In this document: positions 51,053 through 59,077 of the stretch, piece by piece
How the letters are laid out: the number at the start of each line of letters is the position of its first letter
How positions within the stretch are numbered: the first letter of the stretch is position 1
From: JAXGMV01 sp040772085
Lineage (GTDB): Bacteria; Chloroflexota; Anaerolineae; Anaerolineales; Anaerolineaceae
Direction: 5' to 3'
DNA length: 64,000 bases
Assembly: GCA_040772085.1 (NCBI GenBank)
Contig: JAXGYU010000001.1
Span: 2,170,001 to 2,234,000, forward strand
Made by a program: the position numbers and the translations under genes
Notes under the pieces: generated by a model
Seen by the model: the letters and a program-made list of their open reading frames with translations, nothing else
What the model was told of the DNA's origin: nothing
The model's database searches: none

Positions 51053-52552
51053 ATGATCCAGAAACTACGCAAGGTGATCACCGCATTGATATCCCTGCTG
51101 CCCAAAGCGAGCACGGATATCCTCATCTACGGTATCGGCGGGTCGCTTTCACAGCTTGTCGCTTTCCTGACGACACCGGTTATCAGCCGTATTTTAACGC
51201 CGGGCGATATCGGCAATATCGCTGTCATTACTGCCGCAGCGGGGTACTTCCTGGTAGTGATGACGATGAACATCGCCACCGGCATGATGCGTTTTTATTA
51301 TGAGATCGAGGCAAGTGACCACCATACCCGAACAAGACTGATCTCTTCCAGCTTCTGGTTTGTGCTGGTTTTTGGTGCCTTCACTACATTTATCCTGTCT
51401 TATTTCGCGCCGCAACTTACCAGCATTTTCTTTGGCTCGGAGCATTTCGCCCGTGCCTTCATATACGCGCTGATAGCGCTCTGGCTGACTGGCCTTAACG
51501 ACCTGCTGAAAAATGTGCTGCGCATTCAGAGGAAGCCCGTCCGGTTTCTGGTTCTCAATCTATTCTTCGCGCTATTCAACTTTCTTCTGACGCTGTTGTT
51601 GGTCGTCGGTCTGAAAATGCAGATTGAAGGCTTCTTCCTGGCGCAGGTTATCGCGGGTATCGTCATGGCTTTCATAGGCATCCTACAGATTCGTGGATAC
51701 ATCAGCCTGACTTATTCAGGCGAATGGTTCTCGAAAATGATGGCGTATAGTTTGCCGACGATCCCTGGTTACCTGTTTTATTGGGGGTTGACCAGCATCA
51801 CCGCCTTAATGCTGACACAGTACACAACGGACACCGAGATCGGCTATTTCTCGATGGCGACCAAGGTGGCGAAAATCGTTGAACTGGTGATCACTGCCTT
51901 CACTTTAGGTTGGCTGCCGATATTCCTCGAAAGCATCAATAAGCCTGAGTTCCACGCCAAACTGAATGAAGTCTTCCGTTATTATGTACTCCTGACGTTG
52001 TCCCTCTCTGCCGTCGTTGTCCTGTTCGCAAAAGAGATCTTTTATGTGTTCGCGCCACCTGAGTACCTGGCTGGAGCCGGGCTGGTCGGGTTGCTGTGTC
52101 TGAAGCAGGTCTTTTTTGGCGCGACGTATACTTACACGGTTGGGATCACGCAAAAGAAGAAAACAATTTGGATCTCGGTAGCCAATGCGGCAGGTCTCTT
52201 GGTGACTGTAGCGCTGAGTTTCCTATTGATGCCGAAGCTGGGCAAGATGGGCGCGGCGATTGCTGACGCGATCGGCATGCTGATTTTCGCATTCATAGAA
52301 TGGTTGGCTTCTGAGCGGCTGGTACCGCTGAGGCTCGACTTTAAACCTGCATTTGCGGCGCTTTTGGTGTATTTGGCGGTCTGGCTTTACACAATCTTCG
52401 TTTCAATACCCAATGGGATCGCAGATTTAACCCTGCGCATAGCCATATTATTAATTTTCGGATATGCCCTATATGCTATAATCGACGGGCGCAAATTGAT
52501 GGGAAAATTGAGCGAATTTTTCAAGAAGGCATACAGCACGAATGATCGATAA
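51053..52552 (+). CDS. Wzx-like polysaccharide flippase (MOP superfamily)
   Basis: About 499 residues and 14 predicted membrane helices. DILIYGIGGSLSQLVAFLTTPVISRILTPGDIG is the N-terminal signature of Wzx/MATE-like lipid-sugar exporters. It would flip undecaprenyl-linked oligosaccharides outward, providing an export path separate from the Wzm/Wzt pair. ATG at 51053 follows a TTG at 51050. Its 3' end overlaps the GT2 gene by 11 bp. Confidence 0.9.
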   Translation: MIQKLRKVITALISLLPKASTDILIYGIGGSLSQLVAFLTTPVISRILTPGDIGNIAVITAAAGYFLVVMTMNIATGMMRFYYEIEASDHHTRTRLISSSFWFVLVFGAFTTFILSYFAPQLTSIFFGSEHFARAFIYALIALWLTGLNDLLKNVLRIQRKPVRFLVLNLFFALFNFLLTLLLVVGLKMQIEGFFLAQVIAGIVMAFIGILQIRGYISLTYSGEWFSKMMAYSLPTIPGYLFYWGLTSITALMLTQYTTDTEIGYFSMATKVAKIVELVITAFTLGWLPIFLESINKPEFHAKLNEVFRYYVLLTLSLSAVVVLFAKEIFYVFAPPEYLAGAGLVGLLCLKQVFFGATYTYTVGITQKKKTIWISVANAAGLLVTVALSFLLMPKLGKMGAAIADAIGMLIFAFIEWLASERLVPLRLDFKPAFAALLVYLAVWLYTIFVSIPNGIADLTLRIAILLIFGYALYAIIDGRKLMGKLSEFFKKAYSTNDR

Positions 52553-53471
52553 TCCGCATGTTACGGTCGTGACGGCTTGTTATAACTCGCGCAGGTTTAT
52601 CCAAGAAACCATTGACGCTGTATTGGCGCAAACCTATCCAAACTATGAGTTGGTGCTGGTAGATGACGGTCCAAAGGACCCAATTAAGGACATCGCCGAG
52701 TCGTATCAGTCTGCCAAGATTAACTACATGTATAAGGAAAATGGCGGGCCTTCACACGCGCGCAATTACGCCGTCGAGCGTACACAGGGCGACCTGATTG
52801 CTTTTCTCGACCATGATGATGTGTGGGCGCCGACAAAACTCGAGGACCAGATCAACGCCATGCGCCGATATGACACTGTCTGGTCAGCAACGGGCAGTCA
52901 GCGCAAGGATCACGAGTCCGGCGCGGTCATCGAGGATCATCAATACCAGGATTTTCACGGCAACGTGTTCGAGAAGGTGCTCACTGATAAATATCTGTGG
53001 AGTTTTTCGTCGGTACTTGTAACCCGGAAAATCTTTGAGCAGGTGGGCATGTTCAACAGCAACATCTGGTTCATGGATGACCGGGATCTGTATTTACGGA
53101 TTGGCAATGTCAATCCCATCATCTATCTCTCAAAAGTACTTGTGATGAACAAATATTTTGGCGGCAGTGTCGGGTCCAGCATGTCCATGACGCGAAAGCT
53201 GGATATCCATGAAACTTTGGTTAACAACGCCAGGCGTTATCGGCCAGAGCTGCCGCAAGCAGTCATCGACAAATCCTATCAGATGGTCTATCGCACGGGC
53301 GTGATCGAATTTACGCGCGCCAATGATTTTCCGAACATGCGCAAAATGCTGAAAAAACTGAATTTTGATTTGACTGACCTTGAAATCCTGCCATATCGCA
53401 TGCTCTCTGTGCTGGGTGACGGCACGCTCGAACGCATCATGAATGCTTATCGCAAGCAGCGCGACAAATAA
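52542..53471 (+). CDS. GT2 glycosyltransferase
   Basis: A 309-residue GT-A enzyme: VTVVTACYNSRRFIQETIDAVLAQTYPNYELVLVDDG, NGGPSHARNYAVERTQGDLIAFLDHDDVW (donor/metal Asp residues). Overlaps the flippase gene, so the two are coupled. Probably adds the first or second sugar of the unit handled by that flippase. Confidence 0.92.
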   Translation: MIDNPHVTVVTACYNSRRFIQETIDAVLAQTYPNYELVLVDDGPKDPIKDIAESYQSAKINYMYKENGGPSHARNYAVERTQGDLIAFLDHDDVWAPTKLEDQINAMRRYDTVWSATGSQRKDHESGAVIEDHQYQDFHGNVFEKVLTDKYLWSFSSVLVTRKIFEQVGMFNSNIWFMDDRDLYLRIGNVNPIIYLSKVLVMNKYFGGSVGSSMSMTRKLDIHETLVNNARRYRPELPQAVIDKSYQMVYRTGVIEFTRANDFPNMRKMLKKLNFDLTDLEILPYRMLSVLGDGTLERIMNAYRKQRDK

Positions 53472-53477
53472 CCCGGT

Positions 53478-53483
53478 TATAAT
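53478..53483 (+). promoter_or_regulatory. TATAAT box 7 nt before the SAF-domain gene (leaderless promoter)
   Basis: TATAAT lies in the gap just after the GT2 stop codon, followed by seven bases and a GTG start at 53491. No Shine-Dalgarno sequence fits that start. Confidence 0.55.
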
Positions 53484-53490
53484 TGCCAAC

Positions 53491-54651
53491 GTGGCAACCC
53501 TTCCAAAACCTCCCATCAATGTCGGTATCATTGGCACCGGATTTATCGGCGGCGGCCTGTATAAGACCATCGCGACCTTGCAGGATATGCGTGTCAGCAA
53601 GGTGCTGACCAAACGTCCACTCGATCATTTCAGCGATTCTTCAAAATATACCCAGAGCGTCGATGAGCTGATCGCATCCAGTGATCTTGTTGTCGAATGC
53701 AACGGTGATCCGGTTTACGCGACGAATATCCTAGAACGTGTGATGGGCGCTGGCTTGCCGGTCGTCACGATGGACGCTGAGCTGCAGATCACGACAGGTA
53801 CCTATTTGCGTACCCTCGGATTGATTGCTGAAGCGGAGGGTGATCAGCCTGGTACCCTGGCAGCCTTGCATCGCAATAGCGTCAGCATGGGCTTCAAGCC
53901 ATTGGTATACGGAAACCTGAAGGGGTTTCTGAACCTTAACCCAACCCCGGAAGAGATGCGTTACTGGGCTGAACGGCAGGGTATTTCGATGGAGCAGGTG
54001 ACGGGCTTTACGGACGGCACAAAAGTGCAGATCGAACAGGTTCTGGTTGCCAATGGTCTGGGTGCTAAGATCGCCCGGCAAGGTTTGCTCGGTATCGAGA
54101 GCCTGGATATTGAAGCTGGCGCCATTGAATTGGCGGAACGCGCCATCGCGCTTGGGCATCCGATTAGTGACTACTTGCTGTGCAGCCCGAATGCCCCCAA
54201 GAAGTTTCCGGCTGGCGTTTTCCTGACCGCCATGTATAGCAGCGATCAAGCGCCCGCGTTGAGATACCTTAAACTAGGCGACGGCCCATATTACACGCTG
54301 ATCCACAATTTCCACCTCTGTCACCTTGAGATTCCCAAAACTATCAGACAGGTCTATCATCAGCAGGATGTCCAGCTCGATAATGGACGCAAACCTTCAG
54401 CGAGCGTGGCGGCGATCACAAAATCTGATCTGGCTGCCGGCACGGTCCTGAGACGTCTTGACCGCAATTTCCTGATTCGGGGTCTGGCAGTCAAAATCGC
54501 TGAGCTGCCCAATCACGTCCCGATCGGCCTGCTGGATAAAGTCCGTCTCAAGCACGCTCTGCCCAAGGATCACATCCTGACCTTTGATGACGTGGAAATA
54601 CCTGATACCCTGGCGCTCAAAGCCTGGCAATATTCACTGAAAACGGAATAG
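53491..54651 (+). CDS. Homoserine-dehydrogenase-like NAD(P)-binding protein with SAF-type C-terminus
   Basis: About 386 residues. The N-terminal Rossmann domain has INVGIIGTGFIGGGLYKTI and then LVVECNGDPVYATN and GLPVVTMDAEL, as in homoserine dehydrogenase-like oxidoreductases. The C-terminal ~90 residues (ASVAAITKSDLAAGTVLRR, LPNHVPIGLL, LPKDHILTFDDVEIPD) look like a SAF domain, as in sialic acid synthase antifreeze-like and altronate dehydratase N-terminal modules. Proteins with this build occur near surface-sugar genes and in sugar-acid pathways; the reaction is not known to me. The start is set at the GTG 53491 because of the TATAAT 7 nt upstream. Confidence 0.75.
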   Translation: MATLPKPPINVGIIGTGFIGGGLYKTIATLQDMRVSKVLTKRPLDHFSDSSKYTQSVDELIASSDLVVECNGDPVYATNILERVMGAGLPVVTMDAELQITTGTYLRTLGLIAEAEGDQPGTLAALHRNSVSMGFKPLVYGNLKGFLNLNPTPEEMRYWAERQGISMEQVTGFTDGTKVQIEQVLVANGLGAKIARQGLLGIESLDIEAGAIELAERAIALGHPISDYLLCSPNAPKKFPAGVFLTAMYSSDQAPALRYLKLGDGPYYTLIHNFHLCHLEIPKTIRQVYHQQDVQLDNGRKPSASVAAITKSDLAAGTVLRRLDRNFLIRGLAVKIAELPNHVPIGLLDKVRLKHALPKDHILTFDDVEIPDTLALKAWQYSLKTE

Positions 54652-54652
54652 A

Positions 54653-55603
54653 TTAATCACTCGTCAGTACGGGTTCACGCGCCCGGGCGGTCTCCTCACG
54701 GCTTAGTACAAGAATGCTGAGCAGGATGAGTGCCGCGCCGAAAACCTGGATGAGCGAAACACCTTCACCCAGCCAGAAATACGCGATAATGGCTGTAAAT
54801 ACCGGCTCGACAGCGAGTACCAGGTTGGAAACACTGGAGGGCAGGTAGATGAGGCTCATGTTGAGAAGGCCAAACCCTACTAGCGTGGGGCCTGCAGCCA
54901 GAATGAAGAGATAACCCCATCCCAGCCATCGGTTGGCCAGCATGAGCAATTCAGAAGAGTGCTTGGCTGTGCCTGGGAAGATTTTGAATGGCAGCAGGTT
55001 GAACAGCAACAGGAAGCAGGCGGCCAGCCCGAAGGTGTAGAGAATGGTCGTCCATGGATTGAGTCCGCGGTTAGCGGCTGATTTGCCGAGGATACTGTAG
55101 CATGCGTAGAGAAACCCGGAACCCAGACCGAACATGATGCCTGTCGTGTTGACTTGCCAGGCTGAAGGATTGTGGGCGTTCGCGACGAAAACACAACCCG
55201 CCAGGCTGAGGGCTACCGCGACAAATTTCATCATACACAGGCGTTCCCGCAGCAGGAGGTAGCCCAGAACAACTGTAAAGGCGCCGGAGCTGTAGATTAG
55301 TATCGTACCGACTGCCGCGCCATTCATGACCACCGAGGTAGTGAAGAAGATATTGAAGACCGCAAGCGCGAAGCCATAGAGGACCAGATATGCAAAATTT
55401 TTGCTCGAGACCTTCAACAGGCTCCGGTTAAAAAGCAGCAAGACGATGGCGAGTGATCCGGACACAAAGAAATCACGCCAGAAGGCGAGTACAAGTGCCG
55501 GCATGCCATACTCAAGCGTCAGCACTCTGATCAAGACCGCAGTGACGCTCAGGATGGCGGCGCTAAGAAGAACGAGAAGAAAGCCTTTTGTGGTTGAGGA
55601 CAT
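54653..55603 (-). CDS. EamA/DMT-family transporter
   Basis: A 316-residue membrane protein with ten helices in two EamA repeats. The first repeat ends in YSSGAFTVVLGYLLLRERL, the second in AVEPVFTAIIAYFWLGEGVSLIQVFGAALIL, the conserved EamA end-helices with their acidic residue. It would export or import a small metabolite such as an amino acid. Convergent with the SAF-domain gene (1 bp between stops). The 258 bp upstream (55604-55861) hold an AT-rich stretch with no gene. Confidence 0.9.
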   Translation of the reverse strand: MSSTTKGFLLVLLSAAILSVTAVLIRVLTLEYGMPALVLAFWRDFFVSGSLAIVLLLFNRSLLKVSSKNFAYLVLYGFALAVFNIFFTTSVVMNGAAVGTILIYSSGAFTVVLGYLLLRERLCMMKFVAVALSLAGCVFVANAHNPSAWQVNTTGIMFGLGSGFLYACYSILGKSAANRGLNPWTTILYTFGLAACFLLLFNLLPFKIFPGTAKHSSELLMLANRWLGWGYLFILAAGPTLVGFGLLNMSLIYLPSSVSNLVLAVEPVFTAIIAYFWLGEGVSLIQVFGAALILLSILVLSREETARAREPVLTSD

Positions 55604-55861
55604 ATTTGCTGGTACTTAGATAATTTTATACCCGTTTAATGAATTATCCGATAAGGATCTCTTAGAATAAACATATAAGAATCATCAAACCATGTGTGTT
55701 CGCAGCGGTAGATATTGGGGTGGACGATGTAAACTTCGCGCAAAAACCCTGAACGGAGAGATTCAATACCTGCCATTGAAGAAATGATGGGATAATGGAA
55801 TCACTTATAAATTAATAAATGGTAATAATAAAGTAATATTTATATTGGTGCTTAAATACTA

Positions 55862-55890
55862 TTGACAAACATTTTGCAATGTGCTAATAT
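55862..55890 (+). promoter_or_regulatory. Sigma70-type promoter of surface protein A
   Basis: TTGACA at 55862-55867, 17-bp spacer, TAATAT at 55885-55890. The spacer begins AAC and the -10 is preceded by GC, as in the promoter of surface protein B at 57485, showing a shared origin. Predicted start is near 55897, giving a leader of about 155 nt. Confidence 0.8.
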
Positions 55891-55925
55891 AGGTGCAAGA
55901 TTAGTATTTGCTAACGGATGCGTCG

Positions 55926-56048
55926 ATCTGAGCCTGTAATTGGTCGCTGCTTTCAAATGGGGATAGTCTCAGGAAAGTGGGCTCAGGGAGTGAGTGGCGA
56001 AACCGGCCGTTTTGAAGGTCGGTTTTTTGTTATTCACTCACTGGAGGC
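55926..56048 (+). ncRNA. Structured leader RNA of surface protein A (candidate riboswitch/attenuator)
   Basis: Shares blocks with the leader at 57552-57665: GATCTG(A/G)GCC, ATTGGTCGCT, CAGGGAGT, AGTGGCGAAACCG, AAGGTCGGTTT and ACTGGAGG. Stem P1 is CTGAGCC (55928-55934) with GGCTCAG (55980-55986). A closing stem pairs AGTGAGTG (55989-55996) with CACTCACT (56035-56042), directly before the GGAGG ribosome site. Both stems show compensating changes against the second leader. A terminator hairpin with a T-run sits inside. I could not match it to c-di-GMP-I, ydaO, cobalamin, SAM or T-box cores. Ligand, if any, unknown. Confidence 0.65.
56000..56028 (+). terminator. Terminator-like hairpin inside leader A
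   Basis: AAACCGGCC (56000-56008) pairs with GGTCGGTTT (56017-56025; one G.U), 8-nt loop, then further Ts (six in all). It stands before the ribosome site of the surface-protein gene, so conditional termination is plausible. Confidence 0.65.
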
Positions 56049-56051
56049 ACC

Positions 56052-57302
56052 ATGAAGCGAAAAGCAACCGTTCTAAAGCGATTAAGCAAGATATTCTATA
56101 CGCTGGCCTCGATCACTTTGATCACTGGCATGGCACTCTCTGCTATATCAATGCCGGTGCAGGCCGAAACGTCGACAGAGATTACTCCAACCGAAGAGCA
56201 GCTTCTCTCTACCGAAGCATCGGCTTCAACCGGTGAAACTGAAACAGAGAGTTTAAATCTAGAGTCGGAACAGAGTTTAGCAACTCCATCGCCGGAGTCG
56301 CTCGGTCTTATGTCCAGATCGTCAAATATGATGCTTGCAGCATCCGGGTCTGCCTTAGGTAATGGGCCTATACCACAACCGACTGACCCCATTTTTGATG
56401 AATATGCCGAAGACAATAAAGGGGCAGCAGGGTATTGTAGTGGTAAGGATTCTCCGTCATGTGTGAAAGTTAACACCTCTGCAGAACACCATACATTCGG
56501 CGCGACCGAAGTAGTTCCCAAAGCTGACATCGATGCGGCTTTAAAAAAGAAAAACCTCTCAGGTTCGCCTAACCTTGCAGTCATTAAATCCGCAAATGAG
56601 GATTGGATGTTTTTCATGAATGGTGCGGGCCCTGCATGCGATCTAAACAAAGAAGCCTTTTGTCTTACTTGGAATGAAGGTGGATCCTTGACAATAACGT
56701 ATGGTCAAGGCCCTATGCCTCAGAATTTCATACACTTGTGGGTCTTAACGGCATCACCATCCCCGTCAGTCTCTCCATCCGTCTCTCCATCAGTGTCACC
56801 GTCTGTCTCTCCATCAGTGTCACCGTCTGCCTCACCGTCTGTCTCACCATCAGTGTCACCGTCTGTGTCGCCATCTGTCTCACCGTCAGTGTCACCGTCT
56901 GTGTCGCCATCTGTCTCTCCGTCAGTGTCACCGTCAGTCTCGCCATCTGTCTCACCTTCTCCAACTGAAACTGTCCCGCCCCCGCCACCTCCTCCACCAC
57001 CCCCGCCACCTCCGCCCGCAGGCCCACCACCAGCCCTACCACCCGCTGGCCCGCCGCCACCAGTTTTCCAGGCAGCAATTGGGGGACCATTGATCCCGGT
57101 CACTGGCGCAAAGGCTACCCAGATCTCTATCGCAAAGCCCGTCACACAGGGCAAGGCAGTGCTAATACCAGTCACTGGCGGTGTGGTCATGACCCCCGGA
57201 CTGTGGCAGCAGGTGCTCTTCAACCTCGGTTTCGTCTTCCTCGGAATGGCGATCACTATGCAAGGGATTGCTTCCCGAACAAAGGATGAGGACGAAGAAT
57301 AA
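56052..57302 (+). CDS. Sortase-anchored surface protein A with SP-repeat and poly-Pro linker
   Basis: A 416-residue secreted protein. Residues 1-38 are a signal peptide ending near MPVQA-ETS. An acidic Ser/Thr/Glu stretch follows, then a globular domain (~100-232) with four cysteines that resembles the middle of protein B. Next come about 16 SPSV-type repeats (~233-302) and a long poly-proline run. The C-terminus has two IPVTG motifs (near 347 and 374), then a hydrophobic segment (VLFNLGFVFLGMAITM) and a charged tail, the layout of LPxTG sorting signals with Ile for Leu. The sortase two genes downstream is the likely anchor enzyme. GGAGG precedes the ATG. Ligand or function of the globular domain is unknown. 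Confidence 0.85.
   Translation: MKRKATVLKRLSKIFYTLASITLITGMALSAISMPVQAETSTEITPTEEQLLSTEASASTGETETESLNLESEQSLATPSPESLGLMSRSSNMMLAASGSALGNGPIPQPTDPIFDEYAEDNKGAAGYCSGKDSPSCVKVNTSAEHHTFGATEVVPKADIDAALKKKNLSGSPNLAVIKSANEDWMFFMNGAGPACDLNKEAFCLTWNEGGSLTITYGQGPMPQNFIHLWVLTASPSPSVSPSVSPSVSPSVSPSVSPSASPSVSPSVSPSVSPSVSPSVSPSVSPSVSPSVSPSVSPSVSPSPTETVPPPPPPPPPPPPPPAGPPPALPPAGPPPPVFQAAIGGPLIPVTGAKATQISIAKPVTQGKAVLIPVTGGVVMTPGLWQQVLFNLGFVFLGMAITMQGIASRTKDEDEE
56750..56955 (+). repeat. Tandem 6/12-bp repeats coding SPSV units
   Basis: About 200 bp of imperfect tandem units reading TCACCGTCTGTC/TCTCCATCAGTG, all kept in frame. Third positions vary between units, so selection at protein level is evident, but replication slippage could change linker length. 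Confidence 0.85.
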
Positions 57303-57330
57303 GTAATTATCAAAGCTGTTAATTGATATA

Positions 57331-57362
57331 AACAGACCCTGAAACCAATCAGGGTCTGTTTG
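57331..57362 (+). terminator. Terminator of surface protein A
   Basis: A perfect 13-bp stem with a 6-nt loop and a TTGTTGTTT tail, 28 bp after the stop codon. It separates the two surface-protein units. Confidence 0.85.
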
Positions 57363-57484
57363 TTGTTTAGCCTGCTGGGCAGGCGGGCATTGGGGCTGGC
57401 TCGTGATCAAAATCCTCTCAAAGTTAAGAATAAAATGAATCAAGGTTATAAAAAAATAATATGACAAATTAGGTCAATAAACTC

Positions 57485-57513
57485 TTGACAAACGTATTTC
57501 TAAATGCTAGACT
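57485..57513 (+). promoter_or_regulatory. Sigma70-type promoter of surface protein B
   Basis: TTGACA at 57485-57490, 17-bp spacer, TAGACT at 57508-57513. Similar to the promoter of protein A in the -35, spacer start and bases before the -10. The other bases of the 57303-57670 gap hold the terminator and leader RNA listed separately. Confidence 0.75.
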
Positions 57514-57551
57514 TCCATAAGTAATATTATTAGTTGTTTACGGGAATGATG

Positions 57552-57665
57552 ATCTGGGCCGTTTTATTGGTCGCTACTCATGAAGCAGAAAGCTTTGGGG
57601 TGGTCCAGGGAGTTAGTGGCGAAACCGACCGTATAAGGTCGGTTTCTGCATTAATGAACTGGAGG
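57552..57665 (+). ncRNA. Structured leader RNA of surface protein B (candidate riboswitch/attenuator)
   Basis: Second copy of the leader element. P1 pairs CTGGGCC (57554-57560) with GGTCCAG (57602-57608): the fourth pair is G-C here and A-T in leader A. The hairpin GAAACCGACC/GGTCGGTTTC (57621-57646) is perfect but lacks a T-run. AGTT (57611-57614) can pair with AACT (57657-57660), just before GGAGG, where leader A has AGTG/CACT. Here regulation would more likely act on the ribosome site than on termination. Confidence 0.65.
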
Positions 57666-57670
57666 TCGCT

Positions 57671-59062
57671 ATGAAGAAGAACGCAAGACTCCTAACAATC
57701 GTAAGCAAGGTCGCCTACAGCCTTGCTATCATTTCCCTGGTCACGTCACTTTCACTCTCGCTGATGATCAAACCTGCGTACGCACAAGCGGAGGCTACTG
57801 AGCAGCCAACTGAAGAGATCACTGAGCAGCCGAGCGATGAGACTACCGAGCAGCCACAGGTGGAAGGGACGGAGCAGCCGTTGGCCGGCGAGCAACAAAG
57901 TGGCGACCCAGAGCCTACCCAACCCTCCGAGACTGAGTCCTCATCGTCCAGCCTGATGCGGAGCGCTGGTTTTGTTGAGCCAACAGGTTACCCGCAAGAA
58001 ATTGCCACAGTCTTCCCGACTTACATCAACCAGATGTGCGAGAATCCCCAATACGATATGCATGGTGTGCTTTACTGCGAGAAAATTGACGGCAGTGATC
58101 TCCTTAAGGCAACGCAACCGGGCAGCACCCAGGTTTACCAATATGTACCGTATTCGTCGTTGACTGTTACGCCTGAGATCATCGTTATCAAGGCGGGAAG
58201 CAATCAATCAACTGATGGAAATGCTTACACCTACTTCACGCCAAATGGCAGTACCTGTCTTGTGGAAGGAAAGGAAAGTGATCCCAGGTATTGCGTCGAG
58301 TGGTCAACAGACGGAATCTTTTTCTGGACGATCACCGGTAAAAATATCTCGCATGTCGATTTCTGGACGGTGTTGAGCAAGACGAACACGCCAGAACCTC
58401 CACCGCCAACGTCGACCCCACAGGCGACCTCCACAAGCACATTGCCCGCGGCTACCAATACACCAACCAACACAGCAACGGCGACAGCGACCAGTACACC
58501 TACTAATACGGCTACAGCGACGGCTACCAGTACACCAACGAGTACACCTACTAATACGGCCACAGCTACGGCTACCAGTACACCGACGAATACGCCGACT
58601 AGTACACCAACCAGCACCCCTACCAGTACGCCTACAAACACGCCCACTTCTACGGCGACTACACCACCTGGCGATTCAACCCCACCACCCCCGCCGCCTC
58701 CTCCGCCACCACCGCCCCCTCCTCCACCGCCACCGCCACCTCCTGACAATCCGCCTCCTACTCCGCCGCCCGCTGACCCGCCGCTGATCCCCGTGACTGG
58801 CGTAAGCCCTCAGCCCCCGGTCTATCAGGCAGCAGTTGGCGGACCCTTGATCCCGGTCACTGGCGCCAAGGCAACCCAGGTAGCAGTAGCCAAACCTGTC
58901 GTGACAACGAGCACAGTACTTATCCCGGTGACTGGCGGCGTCGTGATGACCCCCGCGGTCTGGCAGCAGGTGCTCTTCAACTTGGGCTTCGTCTTCCTCG
59001 GAATCGCAGTAGTCTCCCAGGGACTGGCAAACAAGCTTAAGAAAGAAGAAGATCAGGATTGA
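57671..59062 (+). CDS. Sortase-anchored surface protein B with Thr/Pro-rich linker
   Basis: A 463-residue paralogue of protein A. Signal peptide to about residue 38 (KPAYA-QAE), acidic TEQP-type repeats (EATEQPTEEITEQP), a globular domain (~100-235) with cysteines, an STPTNTATATAT-type linker (~255-335), a long poly-proline run and three IPVTG motifs (near 376, 395 and 423). The last is followed by a hydrophobic segment (VLFNLGFVFLGIAVV) and a charged tail. Having three copies of the sorting motif is unusual. GGAGG precedes the ATG. The sortase gene begins 15 bp after the stop. Confidence 0.85.
   Translation: MKKNARLLTIVSKVAYSLAIISLVTSLSLSLMIKPAYAQAEATEQPTEEITEQPSDETTEQPQVEGTEQPLAGEQQSGDPEPTQPSETESSSSSLMRSAGFVEPTGYPQEIATVFPTYINQMCENPQYDMHGVLYCEKIDGSDLLKATQPGSTQVYQYVPYSSLTVTPEIIVIKAGSNQSTDGNAYTYFTPNGSTCLVEGKESDPRYCVEWSTDGIFFWTITGKNISHVDFWTVLSKTNTPEPPPPTSTPQATSTSTLPAATNTPTNTATATATSTPTNTATATATSTPTSTPTNTATATATSTPTNTPTSTPTSTPTSTPTNTPTSTATTPPGDSTPPPPPPPPPPPPPPPPPPPPPDNPPPTPPPADPPLIPVTGVSPQPPVYQAAVGGPLIPVTGAKATQVAVAKPVVTTSTVLIPVTGGVVMTPAVWQQVLFNLGFVFLGIAVVSQGLANKLKKEEDQD
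58432..58790 (+). repeat. Low-complexity Thr/Ala/Pro-coding repeats
   Basis: Imperfect tandem units coding STPTNTATATAT and then about 25 consecutive prolines. Codons vary, so the repeats are kept for the protein sequence. Assembly or slippage variation is possible here. Confidence 0.8.
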
Positions 59063-59064
59063 TT

Positions 59065-59070
59065 TATAAT
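59065..59070 (+). promoter_or_regulatory. TATAAT box 7 nt before the sortase GTG start (leaderless promoter)
   Basis: TATAAT directly after the surface-protein stop codon, seven bases, then GTG at 59078. It allows sortase expression independent of the leader-RNA-controlled unit. Confidence 0.6.
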
Positions 59071-59077
59071 CGACAGG

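Noticed and set aside
56750..56955. Tandem repeats as a CRISPR array
   Set aside because: Units are 6-12 bp, contiguous without spacers, and lie inside a coding sequence.
56720..57313. Long - strand open frames rich in Thr-Asp-Gly-Glu opposite the SPSV repeats
   Set aside because: They are mirror products of the in-frame repeats of surface protein A; they lack start signals and codon bias, and the + strand protein has signal peptide and sorting signal.
55926..57665. Leader RNAs as c-di-GMP-I, ydaO (c-di-AMP), cobalamin or T-box elements
   Set aside because: The key conserved bases of these classes that I know are absent, so I left them as an unassigned candidate RNA.
58231..58749. Gly/Val-rich - strand frame opposite the linker of protein B
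   Set aside because: Antisense shadow of the poly-proline and Thr/Ala repeats.
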